From Pseudomonadota bacterium (GTDB taxonomy: Bacteria > Pseudomonadota > Gammaproteobacteria > Steroidobacterales > Steroidobacteraceae): a stretch of DNA of 17,178 nt. A program made the translations under genes and the position numbers. Below the pieces are notes generated by a model. That model ran no database searches and was not told the DNA's origin. It worked only from the letters and a program-made list of their open reading frames with translations. The stretch is taken from the NCBI GenBank assembly GCA_021838065.1, contig JAKCEJ010000022.1:1-17178 (forward strand), given 5' to 3'. The number at the start of each line of letters is the position of its first letter. The first letter of the stretch is position 1. Below are positions 7,634 through 14,348 of the stretch, piece by piece.

Positions 7634-8206
7634 ATGATCGGCGTCTCAGTCTTTGCCGCAATGACGGTGCTGCTCGCCGGCTATGCGGGCGCGCTGTACA
7701 GGGCCCTGCTGCGGGCCCGCCTGCGCCTGGCACGTGCCTGGTCCAGCCTGGAGTTCGCGTGGGACCGGCGGGACGGGGAGATCGCCAGGCTCCTTGAACT
7801 GTGCGAGCAGGACAACCCCTGCGCGCGCGAGGCCAGCGAGCGTGCCGAGCGCGCCCGCACGGCGCTTCACGCAGCACGCAGCCAGCACGACATCGCGGCC
7901 GTGAACGAAGCGGAAGGCGCGCTGCGCTCCGCTCTGGTAGAGCTCTACCCCATCGCCGCTCGCCATCCGCAGTTGCAGACCGACACGCTGCTGCGCGCTC
8001 TGCGCTTCCGCATGCGCGCGCACGAGCGGGCGATCGCCGCCTACCGCGGGGGCTACAACGATGCGGCGAAGGCGCTGAACGCGCGCATCGAACTGCTTCC
8101 CGACTCGCTGATTGCGGACCTGTGCCACTTTGTTCCGACACCGCTGCTCGAGTTCAGCGCGACGCCCACCGCGGACATCGATCTCGGGCTCGCCTTCAGC
8201 AAGTGA
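7634..8206 (+). CDS. LemA family membrane-anchored protein
   Basis: The 190-residue product has an N-terminal hydrophobic segment (about 3-22), then a helical body with the LemA pattern: ARAWSSLEFAWDRRDGEIARL (about 34-54), a charged coiled-coil-like stretch rich in Ala, Arg and Glu (65-105), and the diagnostic C-terminal YNDAAKALNARIELLPDSLI (141-160) followed by FVPTPLLEF. LemA proteins are single-pass, helix-bundle envelope proteins of poorly known role. This copy diverges in the middle, where most LemA proteins have a conserved polar Leu-x-x-Thr-Val segment. The ATG at 7634 has only a weak GGGG at 7623-7626. The gene is divergent from the RibD-like gene and convergent with the EXORDIUM-like gene. 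No TPM-domain or M48 peptidase partner, common beside lemA, is visible. Confidence 0.82.
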   Translation: MIGVSVFAAMTVLLAGYAGALYRALLRARLRLARAWSSLEFAWDRRDGEIARLLELCEQDNPCAREASERAERARTALHAARSQHDIAAVNEAEGALRSALVELYPIAARHPQLQTDTLLRALRFRMRAHERAIAAYRGGYNDAAKALNARIELLPDSLIADLCHFVPTPLLEFSATPTADIDLGLAFSK

Positions 8207-8388
8207 GCGCGCCGGTATTCATGTCATGAACCCCGCCCGCTGAGGCGCGGCGCAGCCCCAGCCCAGACCCCCCGCCGCCCGCACCGTCCCGTCGGCGCCC
8301 CACCGGCCCGAGCGCCGTATCGTAAGCCGGCGCCGCTGGCGCGCCGCATGCGCGGCGGGCAGCCGACACGCGCATTGCGGCAGGAAAC

Positions 8389-8426
8389 GAAAAACGCCCC
8401 TGCCGGCACGTGCGGGCAGAGGCGTT
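8389..8426 (-). terminator. Intrinsic terminator of the EXORDIUM-like gene
   Basis: Read on the minus strand, AACGCC-T-CTGCC (8426-8415) pairs with GGCAG-G-GGCGTT (8404-8393), one mismatch interrupting an 11-pair stem. The arms enclose the self-complementary GCACGTGC. The stem runs straight into TTTTT and then CGTTTC, which is the U-tract of a rho-independent terminator. The plus strand lacks a T-tract, so it acts on the minus-strand gene, about 120 bases past its stop. Confidence 0.75.
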
Positions 8427-8438
8427 CGTCTCGACTCT

Positions 8439-8469
8439 CCCGCGGCCGGGGTCGGACCCCGGCCGCGGG
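8439..8469. repeat. Perfect 15-base inverted repeat
   Basis: CCCGCGGCCGGGGTC (8439-8453) and its exact reverse complement (8455-8469) flank a single G at 8454. As RNA it forms an extremely stable GC hairpin with a small TCGGA-type loop. It lies between the EXORDIUM-like stop codon and the intrinsic terminator. Confidence 0.9.
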
Positions 8470-8544
8470 CGATCACGGTGCGCCGTGACGGGCGGTCACA
8501 GCGTCGAGCTCTGCAGCTCGAATCAACACACTCGGCAGACGACG

Positions 8545-9714
8545 CTAGCCATTACCCCAGCCGTCCCCGCCACCGGGTCCGGTCGCACAGCCGTGCGCCG
8601 AGTTGCTGTACTCCGGCTGAATGGCATACGGGTTGCCATTGAGGTTCACGTTGCTCGGGTCGAAGTAGACGCTCGAGTTCGGTCCGGGCACCGTCGGCGG
8701 CGGCGGCGTGATCAGCAGGAAGCTGCACTCGTCGCCGATCTCCTGCCCAAACATGCCGTTATCCAATTCGTTCCACCAGCCGGTCGGCCAGGCGCCGGCC
8801 ACGTTCGGGTCGGTGATGGTCTCGATCGTCTCGTGCGAGAGCACGTTGTTGGTCGAATCGATGAACGCGCCGTTCGGCGTGTTCGGTCTGACCGAGCACC
8901 CGCCGACATCCTGGAACGGCTCGACGGTATAGAGAGTCGGGCCGGCCGGCAGCTCCGAGGTGCCGTGATAGGCACAGAAGTAGAACGATGCCGGGTCATC
9001 GGGCGAGTAGCACACTCCCGGGCCCGCGCACTCGTCCTGTCCGGGCGGCAGGAAGACGTCATAGATGGCGTGATAGCCGCTCGGCAGACCCAGAGCCGTC
9101 GTCACGGCATAGACGATCGTCTGCATGTCCAGATCGGAGTACTCGGTCGTACCCGTGTACGGGGAGGTCGCCGGATAGGTCACCTCGATCGCCTCGCGCG
9201 CCGGCCGATAACGGTCGCCATCGTGAGCGCCGACGTACTGATCGACGACGTGAATGAAGTTGCTGTTGCCGAGGTCCTGCAGGAAGCCCTGAGGATCGCC
9301 CCAGCACGTCGCGACCGTGTTGCAGTTACTGTTGGTCGCCATGTTCACGTAGATCAGATACTCCCTCGCGGAGCGCACGACGTGACCGCCGTGATACTGC
9401 AGGTCGCCCGGATAACGGGTGCCGCCGCCATCCGCATTCCCATCACTGCCCCCGAAAGGCTGTCCGCCATCACCCATGTTCATGTCGAAGCGGCCGAGGC
9501 GCTTCGCTGCAAGGCCGGCCGGCGTATTCGCCGGCATCAGGTGCACGGCGCCCTTCTGTGCGTGACTGGCCACGTACTGTGTGTAGCCTGTGGGACTCAC
9601 GGTCAGCTTGATCACGCGCTGCTGCTGCGCATGCGCCGCCCCCAGGGCCAGGAACGCCGCCACCGTGCCTGTCGCAGCAGTGAGCGTATGCCGTCGAAAA
9701 CGCGAAGATCGCAT
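8545..9714 (-). CDS. Secreted EXORDIUM/PHI-1-like protein
   Basis: The 389-residue product begins with a basic, hydrophobic signal peptide (about 1-29, ending LGAAHAQQ), so it is exported. The body resembles plant-type EXORDIUM/phosphate-induced proteins, extracellular proteins of unknown chemistry with scattered bacterial relatives. The visible family features are LQYHGGHVV (105-113), followed by a hydrophobic strand and a VVDQYVG segment (157-163); SHETIETITDP (293-303); EIGDEC (325-330); and a C-terminal NGNPYAIQPEYSNSAHGC (360-376). The HE pair at 294-295 and the acidic EIGDE could bind a metal, which is inference. Cysteines at 131, 137, 229, 235, 247, 273, 330 and 376 suit disulfides. 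ATG 9714 is chosen because AGGAGG lies at 9724-9729; an in-frame ATG at 9732 lies before that site. Confidence 0.82.
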   Translation of the reverse strand: MRSSRFRRHTLTAATGTVAAFLALGAAHAQQQRVIKLTVSPTGYTQYVASHAQKGAVHLMPANTPAGLAAKRLGRFDMNMGDGGQPFGGSDGNADGGGTRYPGDLQYHGGHVVRSAREYLIYVNMATNSNCNTVATCWGDPQGFLQDLGNSNFIHVVDQYVGAHDGDRYRPAREAIEVTYPATSPYTGTTEYSDLDMQTIVYAVTTALGLPSGYHAIYDVFLPPGQDECAGPGVCYSPDDPASFYFCAYHGTSELPAGPTLYTVEPFQDVGGCSVRPNTPNGAFIDSTNNVLSHETIETITDPNVAGAWPTGWWNELDNGMFGQEIGDECSFLLITPPPPTVPGPNSSVYFDPSNVNLNGNPYAIQPEYSNSAHGCATGPGGGDGWGNG

Positions 9715-9723
9715 GATGCCAGT

Positions 9724-9729
9724 CCTCCT
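9724..9729 (-). promoter_or_regulatory. Ribosome-binding site that fixes the EXORDIUM-like start
   Basis: A perfect AGGAGG reads on the minus strand nine bases before ATG 9714. It overlaps the codons just after the alternative ATG at 9732, so translation should begin at 9714. This also gives a cleaner signal peptide. Confidence 0.75.
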
Positions 9730-9867
9730 CATTCGAGTTATTACCGTCCAGCCTGATGATGCGCGATTTAACGTTATTATCAGGACGATCCGTCTTGGGG
9801 CAGACGTGTTGGCGCAGAAACGCTTGTGTCAAGTCCCCGTGCATCTGCGCGCACTTGCCGTGGATCC

Positions 9868-9897
9868 AGAATAGGCCCCCGTCCTAAAAATTGTCAA
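9868..9897 (-). promoter_or_regulatory. Sigma70-type promoter of the EXORDIUM-like gene
   Basis: On the minus strand a perfect TTGACA (9892-9897) is followed after 18 bases by TATTCT (9868-9873), four of six consensus bases. The spacer includes an A/T-rich run next to the -35. Predicted transcription starts near 9861, giving a leader of about 147 bases. Confidence 0.55.
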
Positions 9898-9898
9898 G

Positions 9899-9920
9899 TT
9901 TCGACCGTTCTTTCGGCGTT
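9899..9920. repeat. Tandem direct repeat next to a promoter
   Basis: TTTCGACCGTT (9899-9909) and TTTCGGCGTT (9911-9920) are near-identical units one base apart. They sit immediately upstream of the minus-strand -35 of the EXORDIUM-like promoter. An outer inverted pair, TGTCAA (9892-9897) and TTGACA (9921-9926), brackets them. The position fits a regulator-binding site, but no regulator is identified. Confidence 0.45.
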
Positions 9921-10163
9921 TTGACAGGCATGGAACGGCGCGAAACCTCGGTATCATCCGCGTAACAGACCCTCAGCGCGCCGGCAGGCGGTGGCACATC
10001 GGCACCGCCGTGAGGTTTGGAGAGTCGGTTGCGCAGCGGCCGCGCAGGATGGCGGCTGAGTTGGGTGCCGATTCGGGGCCGCTCGCCAGCCCCCGCGGCC
10101 TGCGCTTCTCATGGTCAGCGCCTCTCGCGTCCGTGTCTGACGCGCATCTGGCCGAGGTCAGCG

Positions 10164-10664
10164 TTATGCCGAGGGAATCCGAATGACGACATGGATGGGC
10201 GCAACCAGATCACTTCCCTGCGCGCCGCGGACATCGATATCCAGTGGATACGTTCCGGCGTGGGCTGCCAAGACCACGAAACTGCAAAACGGCACCACAG
10301 GCAACGGGTTCGGCTTGCGGCGGGTGCTGGAACTCTGCGAACCGTCCGAAACGACAACGGGACGCAGCGGGGCGTAGTCGCACTGGCCGCTCACCTGCGC
10401 CCTCGCATCGGGTGAGGCAACCCGGACGGTCACGCGGGAAAGAATCTCCGACGCGCGCAGATAGATGAGAACGTTGACGCGGCCCGCGCCCAGATCCCGT
10501 GAGCTGACCCGGACCGCCAGAGCCGGTCCGGCTTCGCTGACGGGCAGTCGCTGCCGCGAGGCGGTGGCCGCCGGTGAGGAGGCGGCACACGATTCGAGCG
10601 CCAGCGCGATCATCGCCAGCCAAACGCATGGCCAAAGCACCGACTTCAGGCCCATAGCGGCCAT
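10164..10664 (-). CDS. Small exported protein, possible lipoprotein, unknown function
   Basis: The 166-residue product has a short N-terminus, a hydrophobic segment (about 7-25) and Cys26 in LALESCAASS. That resembles a lipobox, although Glu at position -2 is unusual, so plain secretion is also possible. The mature part is low in charge and rich in alternating hydrophobic residues (VNVLIYLRASEIL, then GTYPLDIDVRG and APIHVVIRI near the end). This suggests an all-beta sandwich. Cys95 and Cys127 could form a disulfide. I do not recognise the family. It lies 84 bases downstream of the propeller gene on the same strand without a clear terminator between, so the two are probably cotranscribed. ATG 10664 has GAAGTGGA directly upstream; ATG 10655 is an alternative. 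Confidence 0.72.
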   Translation of the reverse strand: MAAMGLKSVLWPCVWLAMIALALESCAASSPAATASRQRLPVSEAGPALAVRVSSRDLGAGRVNVLIYLRASEILSRVTVRVASPDARAQVSGQCDYAPLRPVVVSDGSQSSSTRRKPNPLPVVPFCSFVVLAAHAGTYPLDIDVRGAQGSDLVAPIHVVIRIPSA

Positions 10665-10748
10665 TCCACTTCAGCGGATTGCCCGGCGCAGCCGCTGCGG
10701 CGCAACACGGGAACCTCACAGATCGGCGCCGCCATCGTGCCCGCTCGC

Positions 10749-13700
10749 TTACCTGCGCGCAGCTCGCGGCCGCGCTTTGGCGGCACGCCAGGCGAACAGA
10801 TTCGCACCGAGCAGCAGCGCCAGCGTGGCATATCCCAGCGCACCGCCGCCGCCCGGCGCGCTCACCGAAAACGCAGCGGCCGCAGAGACGCCCCCGCCGG
10901 GACTCGGCGAGTCGACGGTGATCTGCGCACGGGTGGCGCTCTGCAGATCCGAGGCCGGAATGATCGCCGAGAGGAGCGAGGTCGACCCGTAAGAGGTCGG
11001 CAACGGAGTGCCGTTCCACTCGACCACCGAGCGGGTCACGAACCCCTGCCCATTGACTTCGATCGTCGTATTCGGCGCACGGGTGGTCACCGAGTCCGGC
11101 TGCAGCGAGCTGATGACCGGCACCGGATCGGCCACCGTGAGGGTCGCCGCGCTCGAGGTTCCCCCGCCCGGCGGCGGGTTCGTGAGCACGATCGAGTGCG
11201 TGCTCGCGACCTGCAGCACGGACAGCGGAATGCTCGCCTGCAGCTGCGTCGCCGACTGGTAGGTCACGGGAAGGGGATTGCCGTCCAGCGTCGCCGTGGT
11301 GACATCCTGCGCGAAGCCCGTACCGGTGATCGTGACCGCAGTCGACGGCGACTGGGCCTGAATGACCGCCGGGGAGAGCGCGCTCAGTGTCGGCGTCGCG
11401 TTGTAATCCGGTGCTCCGAGCCATGCGCCGCGTCCGAACGTGGTGGCGAGCAGCGTCGGATCGTCCGGATTCGACGTGTCGAACCACGTGAGCTGGCGCA
11501 CTTCCACGTTCGCCGGGCCCAGCGAGCTGGCGAACCAGCTCTGCCCACCATCGGTGCTGGTATACACGCCGGTCAGCGTGCCGACGTACAACACCTGCGG
11601 GTCGGCCGGATGCGTCACGAGTGAGAATACCGGGGCATCCGGCAGACCGGCACCGACGTTCTGCCAGGAGCTCCCGCCGTCCGTCGACACCCACACCTCC
11701 TGGTTCGTGCCGCTGCTGGAATAGGCGTTGAAGGTGACGTAGACGGTACTCGGCGTGCCGGGAACGACCCAGATGCTCGACACCTGATCGGCGCTCGGCA
11801 ACACACCGCCGCCCATCTGCTGCCAGGCCGGCGTCGCGGCCAGCGCGTCGGTCGAATTCCACACCTCGCCGTTGTCAAATCCCACCCACACGTCATTGGC
11901 GTTGCCGGGATCCGTCGCCACGGCGTTGATGTAATTCCCGTTGCCCGGGCTCGCCGGCATGGCCGAGGAATTGATCGCCGTCCAGGTCGGCGAGGTATTC
12001 TGGATTTGGGTGCCGAGCCACAGCGAGGCGCCGCCGGCGAGCATCTGCGTCGCCGGCGCGCCGCCGTTCGGCAGCAGCGTGAAGGGTGCAATGAAGTTGG
12101 CGTTCGTCTTGCTGTCGGTCGGCAAGGCGGAGTAATACTGCGCACTGGGCCCGCCCTGCGACGAAAAGAACAGCTCCATGTGCGTGTATTCGCCATAGAC
12201 GTCGTTGCCGTCCGCCGGATCCACCTGGGTCACTCCGCCGTCGCCGCCGAAGATCGGCACCCAGTCATCCGGCTGCGGCGCCGCGCCGGGACTGTAGCCC
12301 TCGTAAAGCAGCGTGCCGTTGTCCTGCGCGCCGCCGACGATCGGCGTGACCGGCACGCCGGCGACCGCATTCAGCGTCGAAGTGGTGCCGCGATGCCCCG
12401 TCACGCTGTAGAACTGCGTGTCCGCGAGCCCCTGATTCTGCTCGCTCCAGGTGTTTGCCGTCAGCTTCTTGTAGAACCCGCCGTCATTGCCGACATACAG
12501 CGCACCCGTGCTCGGGTCATAAGCGAACGCATGCTGATCGGCATGCAGGTAGTCCGGATCCGAACCGATCCACGATCCGGTCTGCGTCCAACTCGTGCCG
12601 CCGTCGGTCGAGGCGAAGATGTCGATGCCGCCGGCGAGGATGGTCGGCGCCGTGCCGCTCGCATGCGGCTCGACGAGGATGACGTTGTCGTACCACCCCT
12701 GGCACTCGACCGCCCCCGAGGCCACGTCGTCGCACAGCGCGCCGACCGCCACGCCGGTATCCTGATTGACGAATGCCGAGGTACCCGCGAGCAGCGTCCA
12801 GCTCGCCCCATCATCGCTCGAGTGAAACACCTCCCCGCTCGGGCTGGTGCCGTCGTTGTTGTCGACCAGCGCGTACACGGAGCCTGCGACACTGGGATCG
12901 AACGCCAAGGACACCCGCGCCTTACTCGTGCCCGGCAGGCCGCCGCCCTCGGCCCAGGTCACACCGCCGTCGACGGAAAAGATGACGCCTCCGTTCTGGT
13001 CATCGGCGACGGCGTCGTTCGGGTTGTTGGGGTCGAATGCGACGTCCAGGCTGTATGGTTTTGTGCTGCCTGAGCCCCCCGTGCTGCCGGCCGTTGTCAC
13101 CGGCCAGACCGACGTCCAAGTCTGTCCGCCGTCGCTGCTGCGCTCGATGCCGCCGGCAACCCCGAAATTTGACTCGCCCGTAGCGGCGAGAATGACGCCA
13201 TTGGAGGACACGGCGAGCGAGTTGACCAAAAACCAGTAGAGCGCCTGCGATGTCGGGGCGGTCGAGGCCATGGGCGACCAGGATGACCCGCCGTCGGTCG
13301 ATTCCAGAATGCCGTCGCCGGCTGCGGTATTGAAGTCGCCCGTCCCGACGAGCAGAGTGCCGTTGGGCAGCTCGACGATCGAGCTCGTGGTGAGCACGCC
13401 CGGAAAGTCGCTCACCGCGGTCCAGCTCGAGCCGCCATCGTTGCTCACCCAAAGGCCGCCGGAGGCCGACGCCACGAGAATATGCGCGGCGTTCTTCGGA
13501 TCGACCCAGATGGCGTTCAGGCGGCCGCCGACGTTGCCCGGGCCGAGCTCCGTCCAGTTGATCAGGCTGGGGAAACCCACGGAGGACTGCTGTTTGATCA
13601 TCACCGCGCGCTGACGCAGCGCCGCTTGCAGGCGCGCTCCGGCCGTCTGTCCGTCGCGCAGCACCAGGGTCTTCGCCCAGGAGTGCCTCGGCAGCTGCAC

Positions 13701-13796
13701 GCGGCGCGATACCCGCACCGGCCCGGCAGTGGCGGCCGCCATCGCGAAAGCCGAGCACGCCACCAGCACGGTGAGACATGCAACCTTGGTCTTCAT
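10749..13796 (-). CDS. Exported BNR/Asp-box beta-propeller with IPT/TIG domains and GlyGly-CTERM-like tail
   Basis: The 1015-residue product has a signal peptide (about 1-24) and a propeller of the sortilin/sialidase-like class. Asp-box motifs S-x-D-G-G-x-x-W recur at 118-125, 166-173, 220-227, 274-281, 326-333, 396-403, 704-711 and 747-754. Two IPT/TIG immunoglobulin-like domains follow at about 801-888 and 892-978. The end has GGGG at 982-985, a hydrophobic stretch 986-1003 and a basic RPRAARR tail, the layout of GlyGly-CTERM surface proteins sorted by rhombosortase. Such propellers bind glycans or proteins outside the cell; no sialidase active-site set is evident, so catalysis is not claimed. 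ATG 13796 is chosen because AAGGA precedes it at a good distance and the signal peptide begins there. The ligand is unknown. Confidence 0.9.
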   Translation of the reverse strand: MKTKVACLTVLVACSAFAMAAATAGPVRVSRRVQLPRHSWAKTLVLRDGQTAGARLQAALRQRAVMIKQQSSVGFPSLINWTELGPGNVGGRLNAIWVDPKNAAHILVASASGGLWVSNDGGSSWTAVSDFPGVLTTSSIVELPNGTLLVGTGDFNTAAGDGILESTDGGSSWSPMASTAPTSQALYWFLVNSLAVSSNGVILAATGESNFGVAGGIERSSDGGQTWTSVWPVTTAGSTGGSGSTKPYSLDVAFDPNNPNDAVADDQNGGVIFSVDGGVTWAEGGGLPGTSKARVSLAFDPSVAGSVYALVDNNDGTSPSGEVFHSSDDGASWTLLAGTSAFVNQDTGVAVGALCDDVASGAVECQGWYDNVILVEPHASGTAPTILAGGIDIFASTDGGTSWTQTGSWIGSDPDYLHADQHAFAYDPSTGALYVGNDGGFYKKLTANTWSEQNQGLADTQFYSVTGHRGTTSTLNAVAGVPVTPIVGGAQDNGTLLYEGYSPGAAPQPDDWVPIFGGDGGVTQVDPADGNDVYGEYTHMELFFSSQGGPSAQYYSALPTDSKTNANFIAPFTLLPNGGAPATQMLAGGASLWLGTQIQNTSPTWTAINSSAMPASPGNGNYINAVATDPGNANDVWVGFDNGEVWNSTDALAATPAWQQMGGGVLPSADQVSSIWVVPGTPSTVYVTFNAYSSSGTNQEVWVSTDGGSSWQNVGAGLPDAPVFSLVTHPADPQVLYVGTLTGVYTSTDGGQSWFASSLGPANVEVRQLTWFDTSNPDDPTLLATTFGRGAWLGAPDYNATPTLSALSPAVIQAQSPSTAVTITGTGFAQDVTTATLDGNPLPVTYQSATQLQASIPLSVLQVASTHSIVLTNPPPGGGTSSAATLTVADPVPVISSLQPDSVTTRAPNTTIEVNGQGFVTRSVVEWNGTPLPTSYGSTSLLSAIIPASDLQSATRAQITVDSPSPGGGVSAAAAFSVSAPGGGGALGYATLALLLGANLFAWRAAKARPRAARR

Positions 13797-13830
13797 CCCA
13801 TATCCTTGCAAGCGGCGAGCCCCCGGCGAG

Positions 13831-13853
13831 CGGCGCGGAGCCGATCCGCGCCG
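13831..13853. repeat. Leader hairpin of the propeller gene
   Basis: CGGCGCGGA (13831-13839) and TCCGCGCCG (13845-13853) are exact reverse complements around a five-base loop. The hairpin ends 34 bases upstream of the propeller ATG, within its predicted leader. It is too far from the ribosome-binding site (about 13803-13807) to occlude it directly. Confidence 0.6.
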
Positions 13854-13979
13854 GGCCCTATCGTCATGACCGAGTGCTCGATCGCGCGGGCCGAGCAATG
13901 CCCTGCGCCCGCGGCGTCGGTGATTGTTCTGCTGGCGGCCTGGTGGCGATCCTCCCCGCCACAAGCCGCGAATGCGCAA

Positions 13980-14009
13980 AATCTAGCACAAATGAAATTG
14001 CCCTGTCGC
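13980..14009 (-). promoter_or_regulatory. Candidate promoter of the propeller/lipoprotein unit
   Basis: Minus-strand GCGACA (14004-14009) and TAGATT (13980-13985) are 18 bases apart across an A/T-richer spacer, unusual in this GC-rich gap. Each hexamer matches four of six consensus bases. The leader would be about 177 bases. Confidence 0.3.
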
Positions 14010-14348
14010 CGCCGCGCGGAGTCTGCAGCAGCGCGACGCAAATGAGGGAGAATCGCCGCACTGCGTCGGTGCACTGCGCAAGGCACGATAGTGCCGCTCA
14101 TCGCGGATAGGCCGAGCTCCTGCAAGCCCCTGAAAGCGGCAGGCGCGTGTCAGGCAGACGCCGCGAGGACGGCCCGCTGCACGGTGAGCGCTTCTGCCCG
14201 CTGAGCCGGCCACTTGCTCCACAAACCAGACGCATGCCTGCGGTGAGCGCCGCGGCGACTGTCGCGGCCGCCGGCCTATTGCTAGACTGACGAGCTGCCG
14301 AATCGGCATCCGAAGCGTCAGCCGCACCGCGGCCTTCAGGAGGGCTCG

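Larger units (their letters stand above)
8207..8544. other. Convergent intergenic region with five stem-loops
   Basis: This 338-base gap lies between the ends of the LemA-like and EXORDIUM-like genes. I see no credible protein. It holds hairpins at 8342-8357 (CGCCGC/GCGGCG, ATGC loop), 8393-8426 (terminator, listed separately), 8439-8469 (15-base arms, listed separately), 8473-8488 (TCACGG/CCGTGA, TGCG loop) and 8504-8521 (TCGAGCT/AGCTCGA, CTGC loop). A short AT-rich palindrome, TTCATG-T-CATGAA, lies at 8218-8230 just after the LemA stop. The LemA side has no T-tract terminator. Confidence 0.7.
9715..10163. other. Intergenic and leader region upstream of the EXORDIUM-like gene
   Basis: This 449-base stretch has no credible protein. 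The part 9715-9861 is the predicted leader of the EXORDIUM-like mRNA. It holds a hairpin made by CCTGAT (9752-9757) and ATCAGG (9779-9784), with the palindrome TAACGTTA (9769-9776) inside. The promoter and a tandem repeat lie at 9868-9920. Farther out, CCTCA...GGCGGTG (9971-9993) pairs with CACCGCC...TGAGG (10003-10015). No T-tract follows that hairpin, so it may be structured RNA or a weak terminator for the lipoprotein gene. Bases 10016-10163 show nothing recognisable. Confidence 0.6.
13797..14348. other. Divergent intergenic region
   Basis: This 552-base gap separates the divergent propeller and antiporter genes. I see no credible protein. Its left part is the likely leader of the propeller mRNA and holds hairpins at 13831-13853 (listed separately) and 13875-13897 (TGCTCG/CGAGCA). 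A candidate minus-strand promoter is at 13980-14009. Next to the antiporter gene, TAGACT at about 14284 is a possible plus-strand -10 without a good -35. The stretch 14010-14280 shows nothing recognisable. Confidence 0.55.

Noticed and set aside
9715..9732. Start of the EXORDIUM-like gene at ATG 9732
   Set aside because: The AGGAGG motif lies after that ATG and is correctly spaced for ATG 9714.
8410..9756. Long plus-strand open frame of 448 codons
   Set aside because: It is antisense to the EXORDIUM-like gene, which has a signal peptide, a perfect ribosome-binding site and family motifs. The antisense product is Arg-rich without domains.
9921..9949. Plus-strand promoter from TTGACA at 9921
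   Set aside because: No acceptable -10 lies 16-18 bases downstream, and no plus-strand gene follows for over 4 kb.
10210..11862. Second long minus-strand frame of 550 codons
   Set aside because: It overlaps the propeller and lipoprotein genes in another frame and gives Arg/Gly-rich sequence. The propeller frame has regular Asp-box motifs.
13797..13979. Extended N-terminus of the propeller from an upstream in-frame start
   Set aside because: The extra 61 residues are Arg-rich and would bury the signal peptide. The ATG at 13796 has a proper ribosome-binding site.
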